A DNA stretch of 64,000 nucleotides. Origin: Flavobacterium sp. SUN046 (GTDB taxonomy: Bacteria; Bacteroidota; Bacteroidia; Flavobacteriales; Flavobacteriaceae). Where the stretch lies: contig NZ_JAPQNT010000005.1 of assembly GCF_028867965.1 (NCBI RefSeq), positions 124,001-188,000 of the forward strand. Reading direction: 5' to 3'. Below the pieces are notes generated by a model, which searched no databases, was not told the origin of the DNA, and was given only the letters and a program-made list of their open reading frames with translations. Every line of letters begins with the position of its first letter. Position 1 is the stretch's first letter. Below are positions 1-9,090 of the stretch, piece after piece. Made by a program: the position numbers and the translations under genes.

Positions 1-470
1 ACTTCCGCTTGCTTAGGTCCATCTCCAGGTGGCTCTAATCTTAAATCAGCATCGGGATCACCTTTAATAGTTTCAGAACCAATTTTTTTATTCTCAACTT
101 CTTTATTTTTCGGTGGATCTTCAGTAATTTCCTCAGTTTTTGCAACTACCGGTTTTACAACCTTAACCTGATCCACTTTTGGCGGTGGTGGCGGTGGTGG
201 TGGCAAGTTTTCTTTTGGTTTTTCTTTTGGAGGCATTTTTACCGTAGTAATTTTAGTATCCAAATTAGCAGAATCATCTGCTCCAGAATTACCAATAAGT
301 TCGGCAATTTTAGGAGTTGCTACTGCTAAAGCAAAAACACAAGCTCCAATAAAAAAAGCAACCATTGAAGTGTTGTTGTTTTTCTTACGCAATTCATAAG
401 CACCATAACTCTTGTTACGTCCTTCAAAAACAATGTCTAACCACTGTTTATTTAATAGGTCTAATTTCAT
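1..470 (-). CDS. tonB: TonB-family energy transducer (C-terminal part outside the window)
   Basis: The reading frame starts at an ATG at 470 and runs off the left edge still open, giving 156 residues. The N-terminus has a short cytoplasmic part containing EGRNKSYGAYELRKK, then one hydrophobic segment (about residues 36-52), then a Pro/Lys-rich periplasmic stretch with seven consecutive prolines and many Lys-Pro, Glu-Pro and Val-Val segments. This is the layout of Bacteroidota TonB proteins, which link the inner-membrane proton motor to outer-membrane receptors. The C-terminal receptor-binding domain is not visible. It is the last gene of the exbB-exbD-exbD-tonB cluster, 11 bases after the preceding exbD, so co-transcription is likely. 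The family call rests on the N-terminal half and the context. Confidence 0.88.
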   Translation of the reverse strand, partial: MKLDLLNKQWLDIVFEGRNKSYGAYELRKKNNNTSMVAFFIGACVFALAVATPKIAELIGNSGADDSANLDTKITTVKMPPKEKPKENLPPPPPPPPKVDQVKVVKPVVAKTEEITEDPPKNKEVENKKIGSETIKGDPDADLRLEPPGDGPKQAE

Positions 471-481
471 AGTTTATAGTA

Positions 482-1060
482 TTAAGGGTTAGGAACTGCA
501 ACTAATTTTGCTTCTTCGGGTGTAATATCATTAACAATTGCATAAGTCGGAACGTTACAAATTGCCATTTCATCTAATATGTCAACTAAATTTTTATAGT
601 TTGACTTTTTAGTAGGTTTAATAATTACAATTAAACCGTCTCCTTTTTTACTGTTTGGTTTAGCAGCACAATATTCAGCAACAGATTTTACTCTTTTTAG
701 GATTTCAACACGAATTCCATCTTTTCCATAAACTGCATCTGTTGGTTTACCATTTGGTTCTGGTGCCTCTAGCAATCCATGAAACCACTTGATTTTATTG
801 TCGGCACCAAGCATGATAGTCATTGTTCTCTTCTGATCAACTTTAATGTTTGTATCATCTTTAAGAGTGTCATTCTTATCAGGCAAGCCCAAATTCATAG
901 ACTGTGGTTTAGATAACGAAGTGGTCAACATAAAGAACGTAATCAAAAGGAATGCCAAATCTACCATTGCAGTTAAATCTACTTTAGAGTTTTGTTTTTT
1001 ACTTCTAACCTTTCCGCTGCCTTTTTTGCCACCGCCATCGCCGGTATTTAATTCAGCCAT
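482..1060 (-). CDS. exbD: ExbD/TolR-family proton channel subunit (second copy)
   Basis: This 192-residue protein has a Lys-rich cytoplasmic N-terminus, one membrane helix (about residues 30-50) starting LTAMVDLAFLLITFFML, and a periplasmic domain. Asp34 at the start of the helix matches the conserved protonatable Asp of ExbD/TolR. In the family, ExbD with ExbB uses the proton motive force to drive TonB. The gene lies between the other exbD (17-base gap) and tonB (11-base gap). Its periplasmic domain is poorly similar by eye to the other copy, so the two are diverged paralogues rather than a recent duplication. Two ExbD genes in one TonB cluster are common in Flavobacteriaceae. Confidence 0.93.
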   Translation of the reverse strand: MAELNTGDGGGKKGSGKVRSKKQNSKVDLTAMVDLAFLLITFFMLTTSLSKPQSMNLGLPDKNDTLKDDTNIKVDQKRTMTIMLGADNKIKWFHGLLEAPEPNGKPTDAVYGKDGIRVEILKRVKSVAEYCAAKPNSKKGDGLIVIIKPTKKSNYKNLVDILDEMAICNVPTYAIVNDITPEEAKLVAVPNP

Positions 1061-1077
1061 TTTATTTTTTTTATAAA

Positions 1078-1701
1078 TTAATAGTCTTTACCTCTTAGAC
1101 CTGTAACTAAATCAAACGTGTTGATGTCTTGGTCTTGTAAAATATCCATAATTTTTTTAATTTTTGGATATCCTAATTTAGAATCGCCTTTGATAGCGAA
1201 GTTAAGTTCTTTGTCATTTCCAATTTCAATATTGGCTTGACGCGCCTTGTAAATCCAATCTTTCAATTGGTGGTTTATAGAGTCGAATGGAACGCCAGTT
1301 TGAGTACCTGGTTTATTTCTTTCTGAACTCTTCATCTTAATTATTGCACTTAGACTTTCTATTGGAACACCAAAACTTTCCATTAAAGCGAATTGTTTTT
1401 TCTCTTCATCAGAAAAGGCAACTTTGTATTCATTACCCATCAACTCAAGAGTTTTCTCACGAAGTTCTCTTCCTTTGATGTCAAAAAATACATTTCCTTC
1501 TCCTTTTCCTACAGTTATAGTAACTAATCCATTTTCATTGATTTTGTTTTTCACTGTAGAACTTGGTGTGTCAACATTTATTGGTTCAGGCACTTTAGCA
1601 GTAGCCGTCAAAATAAAGAAAGTAAGCAAAAGGAAAGCTACATCACACATTGCTGTCATGTCGATTGATGATGCTTTTTTAGACGTTTTTATTTTAGCCA
1701 T
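1078..1701 (-). CDS. exbD: ExbD/TolR-family proton channel subunit (first copy)
   Basis: This 207-residue protein has a short basic N-terminus, one membrane helix (about residues 15-34) with the motif IDMTAMCDVAFLLLTFFIL, and a periplasmic domain. Asp20 is the expected proton-carrying residue. It follows exbB by 43 bases and precedes the second exbD by 17, so the group reads as one operon. The protein should sit in the inner membrane as part of the ExbB-ExbD motor. Which of the two ExbD paralogues pairs with TonB cannot be told from sequence. Confidence 0.93.
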   Translation of the reverse strand: MAKIKTSKKASSIDMTAMCDVAFLLLTFFILTATAKVPEPINVDTPSSTVKNKINENGLVTITVGKGEGNVFFDIKGRELREKTLELMGNEYKVAFSDEEKKQFALMESFGVPIESLSAIIKMKSSERNKPGTQTGVPFDSINHQLKDWIYKARQANIEIGNDKELNFAIKGDSKLGYPKIKKIMDILQDQDINTFDLVTGLRGKDY

Positions 1702-1744
1702 AATGGTTCTTTTACTTAATTATTTTGTATAGAAATCTATACTA

Positions 1745-2563
1745 TTATTTTAAACTTCCTTTGAATCTTCTGTATGTATTAACGATTGAAGTACCTGCTT
1801 CATCAATAGAATAAGTCAAAGTATCAATTTTAGAAGTAAAGAAATTGTACATAATAATTGCTAATGCAGAAGTAGAAATACCAGTTGCAGTATTAATAAG
1901 TGCTTCAGAAATACTATTAGACAGTGCGCTTTGATCTGGTGTTCCTGCAGTTGCTAAAGCACCAAACGCTTTAATCATACCTGTTACTGTTCCTAACAAA
2001 CCTGCAAGAGTACCTAATGATACTAATGTAGAAATAATAGTCATGTGTTTTTCTAACATTGGCATTTCAAGAGAAGTAGCCTCTTCGATTTCTTTGTGAA
2101 TTGTTTCTGCAGCTTCTTCGCTGTTGAAACCTTCTTTTTTAACTTCTTGATATTTAACAAGCGCTGCTCTAATTGCGTTTGCAACAGATCCTTGTTGTTT
2201 GTCACAAGCATTGATAGCTTCTTCAATGTTGCCTGAAGCGATATCACTTTGCACTTTTTTCATGAATTTTTCTAAGTTATCTTTACCAGCTGCTTTAGAA
2301 ATAACCATAAAACGCTCAACAGAAAAAACAATTACCATTAAAAGACATCCTAATAATACTGGTACGATTGGACCACCTTTGTAAACCATTGCTAAATAAT
2401 TGTCTGGTAGTGGATGACCTGTATTTACTCCACCTTCAAAATTTGAACCAGCACCCATGATAAATCTCCAAATTAGAAATCCAACAAAAATACATGCTAC
2501 GATTACAATACCAGAGAACATTCCTCCTCCGTTAGACCCATTTTCTTTTTTTGCGTTTGCCAT
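1745..2563 (-). CDS. exbB: MotA/TolQ/ExbB proton channel family protein
   Basis: The 272-residue product has hydrophobic segments at about residues 15-37, 68-86, 172-198 and 222-242. The last two carry the family's Gly/Thr-rich stretches (STLVSLGTLAGLLGTVTGM and INTATGISTSALAI). ExbB forms the pentameric membrane channel of the TonB energizing complex, with ExbD in its pore. The extra N-terminal helix before the conserved core is typical of Bacteroidota ExbB proteins. It is the first gene of the leftward operon and has a good Bacteroidota-type promoter about 120 bases upstream. Confidence 0.94.
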   Translation of the reverse strand: MANAKKENGSNGGGMFSGIVIVACIFVGFLIWRFIMGAGSNFEGGVNTGHPLPDNYLAMVYKGGPIVPVLLGCLLMVIVFSVERFMVISKAAGKDNLEKFMKKVQSDIASGNIEEAINACDKQQGSVANAIRAALVKYQEVKKEGFNSEEAAETIHKEIEEATSLEMPMLEKHMTIISTLVSLGTLAGLLGTVTGMIKAFGALATAGTPDQSALSNSISEALINTATGISTSALAIIMYNFFTSKIDTLTYSIDEAGTSIVNTYRRFKGSLK

Positions 2564-2927
2564 TTTTTAAAATTTTAATAGTTTTTAATAATTTATAAGT
2601 TTTAGTTGTAAATAAACTTGAATAGGAGCAAATTTAATTTTTTAGTTCAAATAAAAAAACTTTTTTCAATATTAATATATTTCAAATTTACGAAAACGAT
2701 TTAGTTAATTTTGCAAATTTTTTAAACGTCAATAAATTAGTATATTAAAAGCTTCTCCTAATATCTTTAAACGTAAAGTTAAACAAAATAGTATATCAAT
2801 ACTTGAAAAAAGGTAAGAAAAAAATGTAAAATTGATTATTTTTAACATTCTTTTTTATAAAATCAATATTCAAAAAAATACTATCTTGCGGTAGTTTAAC
2901 TTTTATTTTATTCAAATTAAAAATATA
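2564..2927. other. Divergent intergenic region between exbB and the HerA-like gene
   Basis: This 364-base gap is extremely AT-rich and separates two divergent genes. It holds the exbB promoter (2683-2717). On the plus strand near the HerA-like gene only a weak -7-like TATCTTG is visible at about 2884. I see no ORF of note, no tRNA and no clear terminator or repeat. Confidence 0.6.
2683..2717 (-). promoter_or_regulatory. Promoter of the exbB-exbD-exbD-tonB operon
   Basis: On the minus strand the -7 element TAAATTTG (2690-2683) matches the Bacteroidota consensus TAnnTTTG exactly. A TTG (2716-2714) lies 23 bases upstream, the upper end of the normal spacing. The predicted transcript would have a leader of about 110 bases before exbB. 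Confidence 0.6.
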
Positions 2928-4445
2928 ATGAGCACAAAAGAAACCTTTATTCAATTTATAAATGACGGATTTACATCGAAAGGAGAAAGCATATTATTAG
3001 GTGCAGCTATGCTCGATGGAGAAGCTTTAGGTGAAACTCAAGTGAAAATTCCATTAAAAACATTAAACCGTCACGGATTAATTGCTGGTGCAACCGGAAC
3101 AGGAAAAACCAAAACTATTCAAGTGCTTTCTGAGCAACTTTCGTCATTTGGAATCCCTGTATTAATGATGGATATTAAAGGTGATTTTTCAGGTATTGCA
3201 AAACCTGGAGAAGAAAAACCTTTTATTACTGAACGTCATTCTAAAATAAACATTCCTTATGCTATTAGCGCATTTCCTGTAGAATTGATGACGCTTTCAA
3301 CACAAGACGGCGTTAGAATGAGAGCAACAGTTTCAGAATTCGGACCTGTTTTATTTTCAAGAATTTTGAATTTGAATGAAGTACAAGCTGGAGTTATGTC
3401 AGTAATATTCAAATATTGCGACGATAACAAAATGCCAATTTTGGATTTGAAAGACATAAAAAAAGTATTAAATTATATAACTGAAGAAGGAAAAGAAGAG
3501 ATTGCGGAGAATTACGGAAAAATTTCAACGGCTACAACTGGAACTATTTTGAGAAACATCATAGGTTTAGAACAACAAGGCGGTGATTTCTTTTTTGGTG
3601 AAAAATCTTTCGAGATTGATGATTTAATGCGCATTGACGAAAACGGAAAAGGCTACGTAAATATTTTAAGACTAACTGACATTCAAGACAAACCAATGCT
3701 GTTCTCTACTTTTATGTTAAGTTTATTGGCAGAAATTTACCATCAAATGCCAGAAAAAGGTGATGTTGAGCAACCAGAATTGGTGATTTTTATTGATGAA
3801 GCGCATTTAATATTTGATGAAGCAAGCAAAGTGTTGTTAGATCAGATTGAAACTATCATAAAATTAATACGTTCTAAAGGTGTTGGTGTTTACTTTGTAA
3901 CACAAAATCCGATGGATATTCCTAAAGGTGTTTTGGCTCAATTAGGTTTGAAAATTCAACATGCGTTGCGAGCTTTTACAGCTAATGACAGACAAGCAAT
4001 AAAGCAAACGGCTGACAATTATCCGACATCTGATTATTACAAAACCGATGAAATTTTAACTTCGCTCGGAATTGGTGAAGCTTTGGTAACCGCATTAAAT
4101 GAAAAAGGAATTCCAACGCCATTAGCAGCAACAATGCTTCGTGCGCCGGAAAGTAGAATGGATATTTTGGTAGATTCAGAGATTGCAGAAATTAATGCAA
4201 ATTCTAAATTAGTGAAAAAATATTCAGAAGAATTAGACCGTGAAAGCGCTTATGAAATTTTGAATAAAAAAATTGAAGACGCTAATAAACAAGCCGAAGA
4301 AGCAACTCCAACCGAAGAAGAAAAACAAGAAAGTAAAGAACCAAGTACGGCTAGTGTTGTTGGCAAATCGGTATTGAAAGTTGTTACAAGTGCAAGTTTT
4401 ATTCGTGGTGCTTTTGGAATATTGATGAAAATGTTTAGAAAATAG
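2928..4445 (+). CDS. HerA-like ATPase, DUF853 / helicase HerA C-terminal domain family
   Basis: This 505-residue protein has a Walker A motif GATGTGKT at residues 54-61 and a Walker B motif LVIFIDEAHLIF with the Asp-Glu pair at residues 290-291. The fold and length fit the HerA/FtsK-superfamily ATPases of the DUF853 group, which are related to DNA-translocating helicases but whose cellular role is not firmly established. The C-terminal roughly 80 residues are Glu/Lys-rich and probably coiled, followed by a short hydrophobic end. No NurA-type nuclease is next to it, so a HerA-NurA end-resection pair is not indicated. The next gene starts 3 bases after its stop. Confidence 0.85.
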   Translation: MSTKETFIQFINDGFTSKGESILLGAAMLDGEALGETQVKIPLKTLNRHGLIAGATGTGKTKTIQVLSEQLSSFGIPVLMMDIKGDFSGIAKPGEEKPFITERHSKINIPYAISAFPVELMTLSTQDGVRMRATVSEFGPVLFSRILNLNEVQAGVMSVIFKYCDDNKMPILDLKDIKKVLNYITEEGKEEIAENYGKISTATTGTILRNIIGLEQQGGDFFFGEKSFEIDDLMRIDENGKGYVNILRLTDIQDKPMLFSTFMLSLLAEIYHQMPEKGDVEQPELVIFIDEAHLIFDEASKVLLDQIETIIKLIRSKGVGVYFVTQNPMDIPKGVLAQLGLKIQHALRAFTANDRQAIKQTADNYPTSDYYKTDEILTSLGIGEALVTALNEKGIPTPLAATMLRAPESRMDILVDSEIAEINANSKLVKKYSEELDRESAYEILNKKIEDANKQAEEATPTEEEKQESKEPSTASVVGKSVLKVVTSASFIRGAFGILMKMFRK

Positions 4446-4448
4446 AAA

Positions 4449-4817
4449 ATGAAAGGCTATATCACTATAGGTTTATTGATTTTATCAAATGTATTCATGA
4501 CTTTGGCATGGTACGGTCATTTGAAATTTAAAGAATTAAAATGGTTTGAAAACGCTGGCTTAATTACAATTGTACTCATAAGTTGGGGATTGGCATTGTT
4601 TGAATATTGTTTTCAAGTTCCAGCCAATAAAATAGGTTATGAAGGTAATGGCGGACCATTTTCATTAATGCAACTGAAAGTTATTCAAGAAGTAATTACT
4701 TTAGTTATTTTTGTGATATTCTCTTTATTGTTTTTCAAAAATGAAACTTTTAGATGGAATCATGCTATTGGTTTTTGTTTTTTGATTTTGGCTGTTTATT
4801 TTATATTTAAGAAGTAA
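4449..4817 (+). CDS. DUF486 (DMT-like) small membrane protein
   Basis: This 122-residue protein has four predicted membrane helices (about residues 3-20, 36-54, 78-96 and 103-120) and the motif FEYCFQVPANKIGY between helices 2 and 3. These match the DUF486 family of small four-helix proteins related to the drug/metabolite transporter superfamily. Its substrate is unknown. It starts 3 bases after the HerA-like gene and is probably co-transcribed, although no functional link is evident. Confidence 0.85.
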   Translation: MKGYITIGLLILSNVFMTLAWYGHLKFKELKWFENAGLITIVLISWGLALFEYCFQVPANKIGYEGNGGPFSLMQLKVIQEVITLVIFVIFSLLFFKNETFRWNHAIGFCFLILAVYFIFKK

Positions 4818-4837
4818 CAAGAAAGAAAATAATATTT

Positions 4838-5203
4838 ATGAAAAACTATTTCATCCAAAAAGCTCCATTTGTAGTTCCAACAACCGACGGAAAACTTATT
4901 GAAGAACACCACGGAATTCCAACTACTGGAAACGCAGCAATTTCAATTGCACACATGATTGCACCACCAGGTTGGAGCGAGCCATTTCAAACTCCAGAAT
5001 TTGAAGAATACACCTATATCATTTCAGGTAAAAAGCAATTTATTATTGAAGGTGAGATTCTGATTTTAAAAGCTGGTCAATCTATTAAAATTGAAGCTAA
5101 TACAAGAGTTCAATATTCCAATCCGTTTGATGAACCGTGCGAATATATCGCGATTTGCAAACCGGCTTTTGATTTTAACAAAGTACACCGAGAAGAAAAT
5201 TAG
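4838..5203 (+). CDS. Cupin-domain protein
   Basis: This 121-residue protein consists of a single beta-barrel cupin domain. The first cupin motif lies around PGWSEPFQTPEFEEYTYIISG (Glu residues in metal-binding positions) and the second around KAGQSIKIEANTRVQYSNP. The usual His pair of cupin motif 1 is replaced by Ser and Gln, so metal binding is uncertain. Such small cupins have many roles (isomerases, dioxygenases, ligand sensors) and no specific reaction can be given. It lies 20 bases downstream of the DUF486 gene and converges with kmo. Confidence 0.75.
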   Translation: MKNYFIQKAPFVVPTTDGKLIEEHHGIPTTGNAAISIAHMIAPPGWSEPFQTPEFEEYTYIISGKKQFIIEGEILILKAGQSIKIEANTRVQYSNPFDEPCEYIAICKPAFDFNKVHREEN

Positions 5204-5213
5204 TCGGCAGATT

Positions 5214-6563
5214 TTAGATTTCAGAGTTCAAATTGTCTAAAATCAAGTTTTCAACCTCAACACTATTCCATTTTTCCTCAATATTTGGAATTTGCATTAC
5301 TTCTTCCATGATTTTATTTTGAAAATCACCAATAGCTAATGCTTCTGAATAAGGTTGTAAACTAAACGTTACTCGGCTATACAATGGCATCCATTTATCG
5401 GGATGTTTGTCGGAAAACCATTTTTCAATTTTCTTTTGAAGTAAGAATTTTACATCGGCTGTTTTGGCACTCATTTCCATAAAATTTCTATAGGAAAGTT
5501 CTGCAATAGCATCGGCATTGGGTTTTCTGGAATTTTCATATTCATTTAAAAGGTTAGCCCAATCATCACCATACTTCTCTAACATTTGTTCTAACACCGT
5601 TATGTCTTCAAAACCTGCATTCATTCCGTGTCCGTAAAAAGGAACAATAGCATGACAAGCATCACCAATTAAAGCTACTTTGTCACTAAAAGTCCATGGA
5701 AAACATTTCATAGTTACCAGATAACTCGTTGGATTTTTGAAGAAATCTTCAACTAAATTCGGAATTACTTCTTTAGTATCTGGAAAGTGTTTTGCAAAAA
5801 AATCAATTAATTGTTCTTTAGTTTTTAAAGACTCAAATGAGTTTTCACCATCGTGAGGCATGAATAAAGTACATGTAAAAGTGCCGTCTAAATTGGCTAA
5901 TGCCATCAACATGAATTTACCTCTTGGCCAAATGTGTAGTGAGTTTTTATCTAATTTATGAGAACCATCAGCATTAGCTGGAATGTGCAATTCTTTGTAA
6001 CCAATTTCTAAAAATTCTTGCGAATAATTAAACATACTTTGACGCTGCATTCGGTGTCTAATTCTTGAAAAAGCGCCATCAGCACCAAAGGTTAAATCGT
6101 AGTCTTTAGTAACCCATTCACCTCGTTCTGTATCGCCTATTGATATTGTTGCAGTGGTTAAATCGACATCCCAAACTTTTTCCTCAAAGAAAAATTCAAC
6201 ACCAGCTTTTTCAGCTAAATCAACCATTTTTTTGTTCAACAAACCTCTAGAAAGCGAATAAATTACCTCACCATCTTTACCATAAAATTGTTCATTAACT
6301 GTGTTTTCGCCAACGTGAATCGCTCGTTTTTCAACAGGAATTCCGATGCCCAAAACTTCTTTTTCTAAACCAACGTCGCTCAAAGCTTTTACGCCACGAT
6401 CAGACAAAACAAGATTTATGGATCTACCTGAGAAATTTATTTTTCTAATATCGGGACTTCTGTCATAAATATGAACGGTATGACCTCTTCTTTTAAGATA
6501 AATTCCTAATAAAGTTCCAACTAATCCTGAGCCAACAATGGCAATTTTTTTGGGCGTTTGCAT
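5214..6563 (-). CDS. kmo: Kynurenine 3-monooxygenase
   Basis: This 449-residue FAD enzyme hydroxylates L-kynurenine to 3-hydroxykynurenine using NADPH and O2. The N-terminal dinucleotide-binding motif GSGLVG is at residues 11-16, the DG motif (GADGAFSRIR) at 160-169 and the second FAD motif GDACHAIVPFYGHGMNAGFED at 300-320. The last is characteristic of KMO. The length fits the family. The C-terminus lacks an obvious strong membrane anchor. A -7 box TAAATTTG on the minus strand (6593-6586) lies about 23 bases before the start, without a clear -33 TTG. Kynureninase, the next pathway enzyme, is encoded at 13323-14600 on the same strand, separated by unrelated genes. Confidence 0.95.
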   Translation of the reverse strand: MQTPKKIAIVGSGLVGTLLGIYLKRRGHTVHIYDRSPDIRKINFSGRSINLVLSDRGVKALSDVGLEKEVLGIGIPVEKRAIHVGENTVNEQFYGKDGEVIYSLSRGLLNKKMVDLAEKAGVEFFFEEKVWDVDLTTATISIGDTERGEWVTKDYDLTFGADGAFSRIRHRMQRQSMFNYSQEFLEIGYKELHIPANADGSHKLDKNSLHIWPRGKFMLMALANLDGTFTCTLFMPHDGENSFESLKTKEQLIDFFAKHFPDTKEVIPNLVEDFFKNPTSYLVTMKCFPWTFSDKVALIGDACHAIVPFYGHGMNAGFEDITVLEQMLEKYGDDWANLLNEYENSRKPNADAIAELSYRNFMEMSAKTADVKFLLQKKIEKWFSDKHPDKWMPLYSRVTFSLQPYSEALAIGDFQNKIMEEVMQIPNIEEKWNSVEVENLILDNLNSEI

Positions 6564-6628
6564 TAAATTTTTATAATCGGTTTTGCAAATTTAATTTTTT
6601 TTATTCAATCTATTCTTTTAAACAGAAG

Positions 6629-9016
6629 TTACTTTTTGGGAACAAAAACTAATTTAGTTGAAGTCTTAATAATCTCTTCTTTATTTAATTTCATTTTTCT
6701 GAATTTACCTTGTGCATACATAGTTGCTTGATCATCATAATGTGGACTTGTAGGCACGCCAGATTGTCCAGTTGGAAGAATACTCACACTGTTCTCAACA
6801 TCTGAAAAATCTATAATTCTTCTTGTCGATGGTCCGCCAGTAACTTTATAAATTCCATCATCTGATAAATAATATAGCAGATTATTAATTACTTCATTTG
6901 CACCGTCAACTTCAAAAGGTCCGACATTAAAATACCCTCTTAATGCCTCAACTTTCCCAAGTGGATGTTGGTGTTCAACTGTATGTACTTTGTTCCAAGT
7001 CCAAGCCGAAACTTCGTTTCCTAATTGTTTTTCCAAAGCTGTGATTGCCTCTTTAAACGATTGATTTAAGATTTCTGAACGTGTTTCTTTTTTGTTTTTA
7101 GTCGCAACATTATCCCACCAAAGCGATGATTCATTTACACTTTGTCCAGCGATAGTTTGCTTCATAATATGCGTTCCTAAAAAGGCACTGAAATCATCTT
7201 TCCCAAGTTCGTCTTGAAAAGTATTTTTCAAATAGCAGTACAACCATTTATTGTAAATCGTTGGTGCAATATCCGTTTTATTATTGGAACCATTCCATTT
7301 TTTTAATGATTGCAATGCTGTTTTTTCATTTGAATTTAAGTTTTTCTCATCGATAACTTTCATCCAATTTTGAATTAAAGTTGGTGTGACAGATGACGTA
7401 TTATCGACAATCATTTTTTGCACATCAGTTGAAGTCCAATTGTTTTTTGGTTCTAAAAAACCTTTGATTCTCTTGGCTCTATCTTCTGGCAAATAATATC
7501 CCGGATATAAATAGCCATCAATTGCTTCGGGTTGATTATTGGAAGAATACACATAATTCCAACTCGGATTTATAGCTGAAGGATTTTTTGAAAAAGGTAG
7601 AAATTCTTTTTTATCATCAATGCCATTTGCACCATTTAAAATGAAATTTGAATTGACCGATTTATCTAATTTATATAATTTTCCTGATGTTATCCAAGCA
7701 ATATTATTTTTGGCATCGCCATACATAATATTCAATCCCGGAGCTGAAATTAAGGAAATGCCATTGTAAAAATCATTTATATTTTTGGAATGAGATAACG
7801 AATAAACCGCATCTAATATTTGATTTTTTTGTTGCGTATAAATCCACGACATTGCAATTGGTTTCTTTGACGAAATAGAAGTCAGCAAACCATTCATTAT
7901 TGGTCCGTGAATGGATTCTTTTATATTTAAAGTTACTGACGCACTATCTTTTACTTTAATGATTTTTTTTCGAATTGTATAGTTTTTGTAGCCATCAACT
8001 GTTTTGTATTGACTCGTGTTTTGTGGATTTTCTTCTTCTTGAAACAAATCTAAATCGTCGTTTTCAAACATTGTCAATCCGTAAGCATAGTTGTGATTAT
8101 GACCTAATAATGGAAATGGAGTTCCGGCTAAATAATAACCATAAATTTCATAATCTGGAGTTGTAATGTGCGCTTCATACCAAGTACACGGTTGCGAAAA
8201 TCCTATGTGTGGATCGTTTGCAAAAATAACTTTTCCGTTTTTTGTTTTTTGCGAGCCAATTACCCAGCTATTACTTCCTATGAATGGCGGAATTGGAGAA
8301 TTATCTAGCAAACCAGCAATTGATTTGGAAATTTCAGTATAATCATTGGATGTACCTTTGTAGCTTTTCAATTGTGTTTTGGCTAGCGAACCATCTAAAC
8401 CAAAATCTTTTAGATAATCCATTCCAAATTTATCGCGAATATCAGTTAATAACGGATCGGTTTTTTGAGCCATCGCAAAACTAAATGACATAAATCCGAA
8501 GATATTATAAACGTCTTTTAGCGTATATTTTTCTTTTTTAACGCCTACTAAATCAAATTCTAAAGGTGTTTTTCCGTTTTCGATAAACTGATTTACTCCG
8601 TCTAAATAAGCTGTTGCCAATTTATAACTTTCTGAATTTTTATCTAATTCGGCAATAGCTTTTTCAGAATTTTCATCAATTCCAATTCCAGCAAAAAATT
8701 GATCATTTTTTAATGTTTTAGTGCCAAAAAGTTCCGATAATCTTCCGGGTGCAATTCTACGCATTAATTCCATTTGCCACAATCTATCTTGAGCGTGAAC
8801 ATATCCTAAAACCGTCATGGCATCTTTTTGAGAATCTGCATAAATGTGTGGAACGCCAAAATCATCAAAGTAAACAGTTGTGTTTTTACTGATGTTTTTA
8901 ATTTCAATTTCACCTTCGTAAGTTGGTTTTTTGTATTTGGTGTAAAAAAACAAACCAAGAATTAAAATTGCAATTAATAGTATAAGGATTAAAATTGATT
9001 TCTTAAGTATTTTCAT
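6629..9016 (-). CDS. Penicillin acylase family protein (Ntn-hydrolase)
   Basis: This 795-residue protein has an N-terminal membrane segment (residues 5-25), an alpha-chain region with the family motif FGVPHIYADS, then IGSNSWVIGSQKTKNG. Ser248 of that motif corresponds to the N-terminal nucleophile exposed when the precursor is cleaved between Gly and Ser. The conserved NDPHIGFSQP follows at about residues 267-276. Known members hydrolyse penicillins, acyl-homoserine lactones or aculeacin-like amides; the substrate here cannot be predicted. It is probably membrane-anchored and periplasmic. A -7 box TATATTTG (9043-9036, minus strand) lies just upstream of the start. Confidence 0.92.
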   Translation of the reverse strand: MKILKKSILILILLIAILILGLFFYTKYKKPTYEGEIEIKNISKNTTVYFDDFGVPHIYADSQKDAMTVLGYVHAQDRLWQMELMRRIAPGRLSELFGTKTLKNDQFFAGIGIDENSEKAIAELDKNSESYKLATAYLDGVNQFIENGKTPLEFDLVGVKKEKYTLKDVYNIFGFMSFSFAMAQKTDPLLTDIRDKFGMDYLKDFGLDGSLAKTQLKSYKGTSNDYTEISKSIAGLLDNSPIPPFIGSNSWVIGSQKTKNGKVIFANDPHIGFSQPCTWYEAHITTPDYEIYGYYLAGTPFPLLGHNHNYAYGLTMFENDDLDLFQEEENPQNTSQYKTVDGYKNYTIRKKIIKVKDSASVTLNIKESIHGPIMNGLLTSISSKKPIAMSWIYTQQKNQILDAVYSLSHSKNINDFYNGISLISAPGLNIMYGDAKNNIAWITSGKLYKLDKSVNSNFILNGANGIDDKKEFLPFSKNPSAINPSWNYVYSSNNQPEAIDGYLYPGYYLPEDRAKRIKGFLEPKNNWTSTDVQKMIVDNTSSVTPTLIQNWMKVIDEKNLNSNEKTALQSLKKWNGSNNKTDIAPTIYNKWLYCYLKNTFQDELGKDDFSAFLGTHIMKQTIAGQSVNESSLWWDNVATKNKKETRSEILNQSFKEAITALEKQLGNEVSAWTWNKVHTVEHQHPLGKVEALRGYFNVGPFEVDGANEVINNLLYYLSDDGIYKVTGGPSTRRIIDFSDVENSVSILPTGQSGVPTSPHYDDQATMYAQGKFRKMKLNKEEIIKTSTKLVFVPKK

Positions 9017-9045
9017 TAGTAACTATTTATTCTTTCAAATATAAA

Positions 9046-9075
9046 AAAAAGACGAACCATAATGTTCGTCTTTTT
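9046..9075 (-). terminator. Intrinsic terminator after aguA
   Basis: A 12-base-pair stem (AAAAAGACGAAC with GTTCGTCTTTTT) with a 6-base loop lies 15 bases beyond the aguA stop. On the minus strand it is followed by a T-run, so it should end the aguB-aguA transcript. Confidence 0.8.
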
Positions 9076-9090
9076 AATTAATTTTTTAGT

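Noticed and set aside
2564..2927. tRNA or small RNA gene in the exbB upstream gap
   Set aside because: No cloverleaf-compatible or GC-rich stable structure is visible in this very AT-rich stretch.
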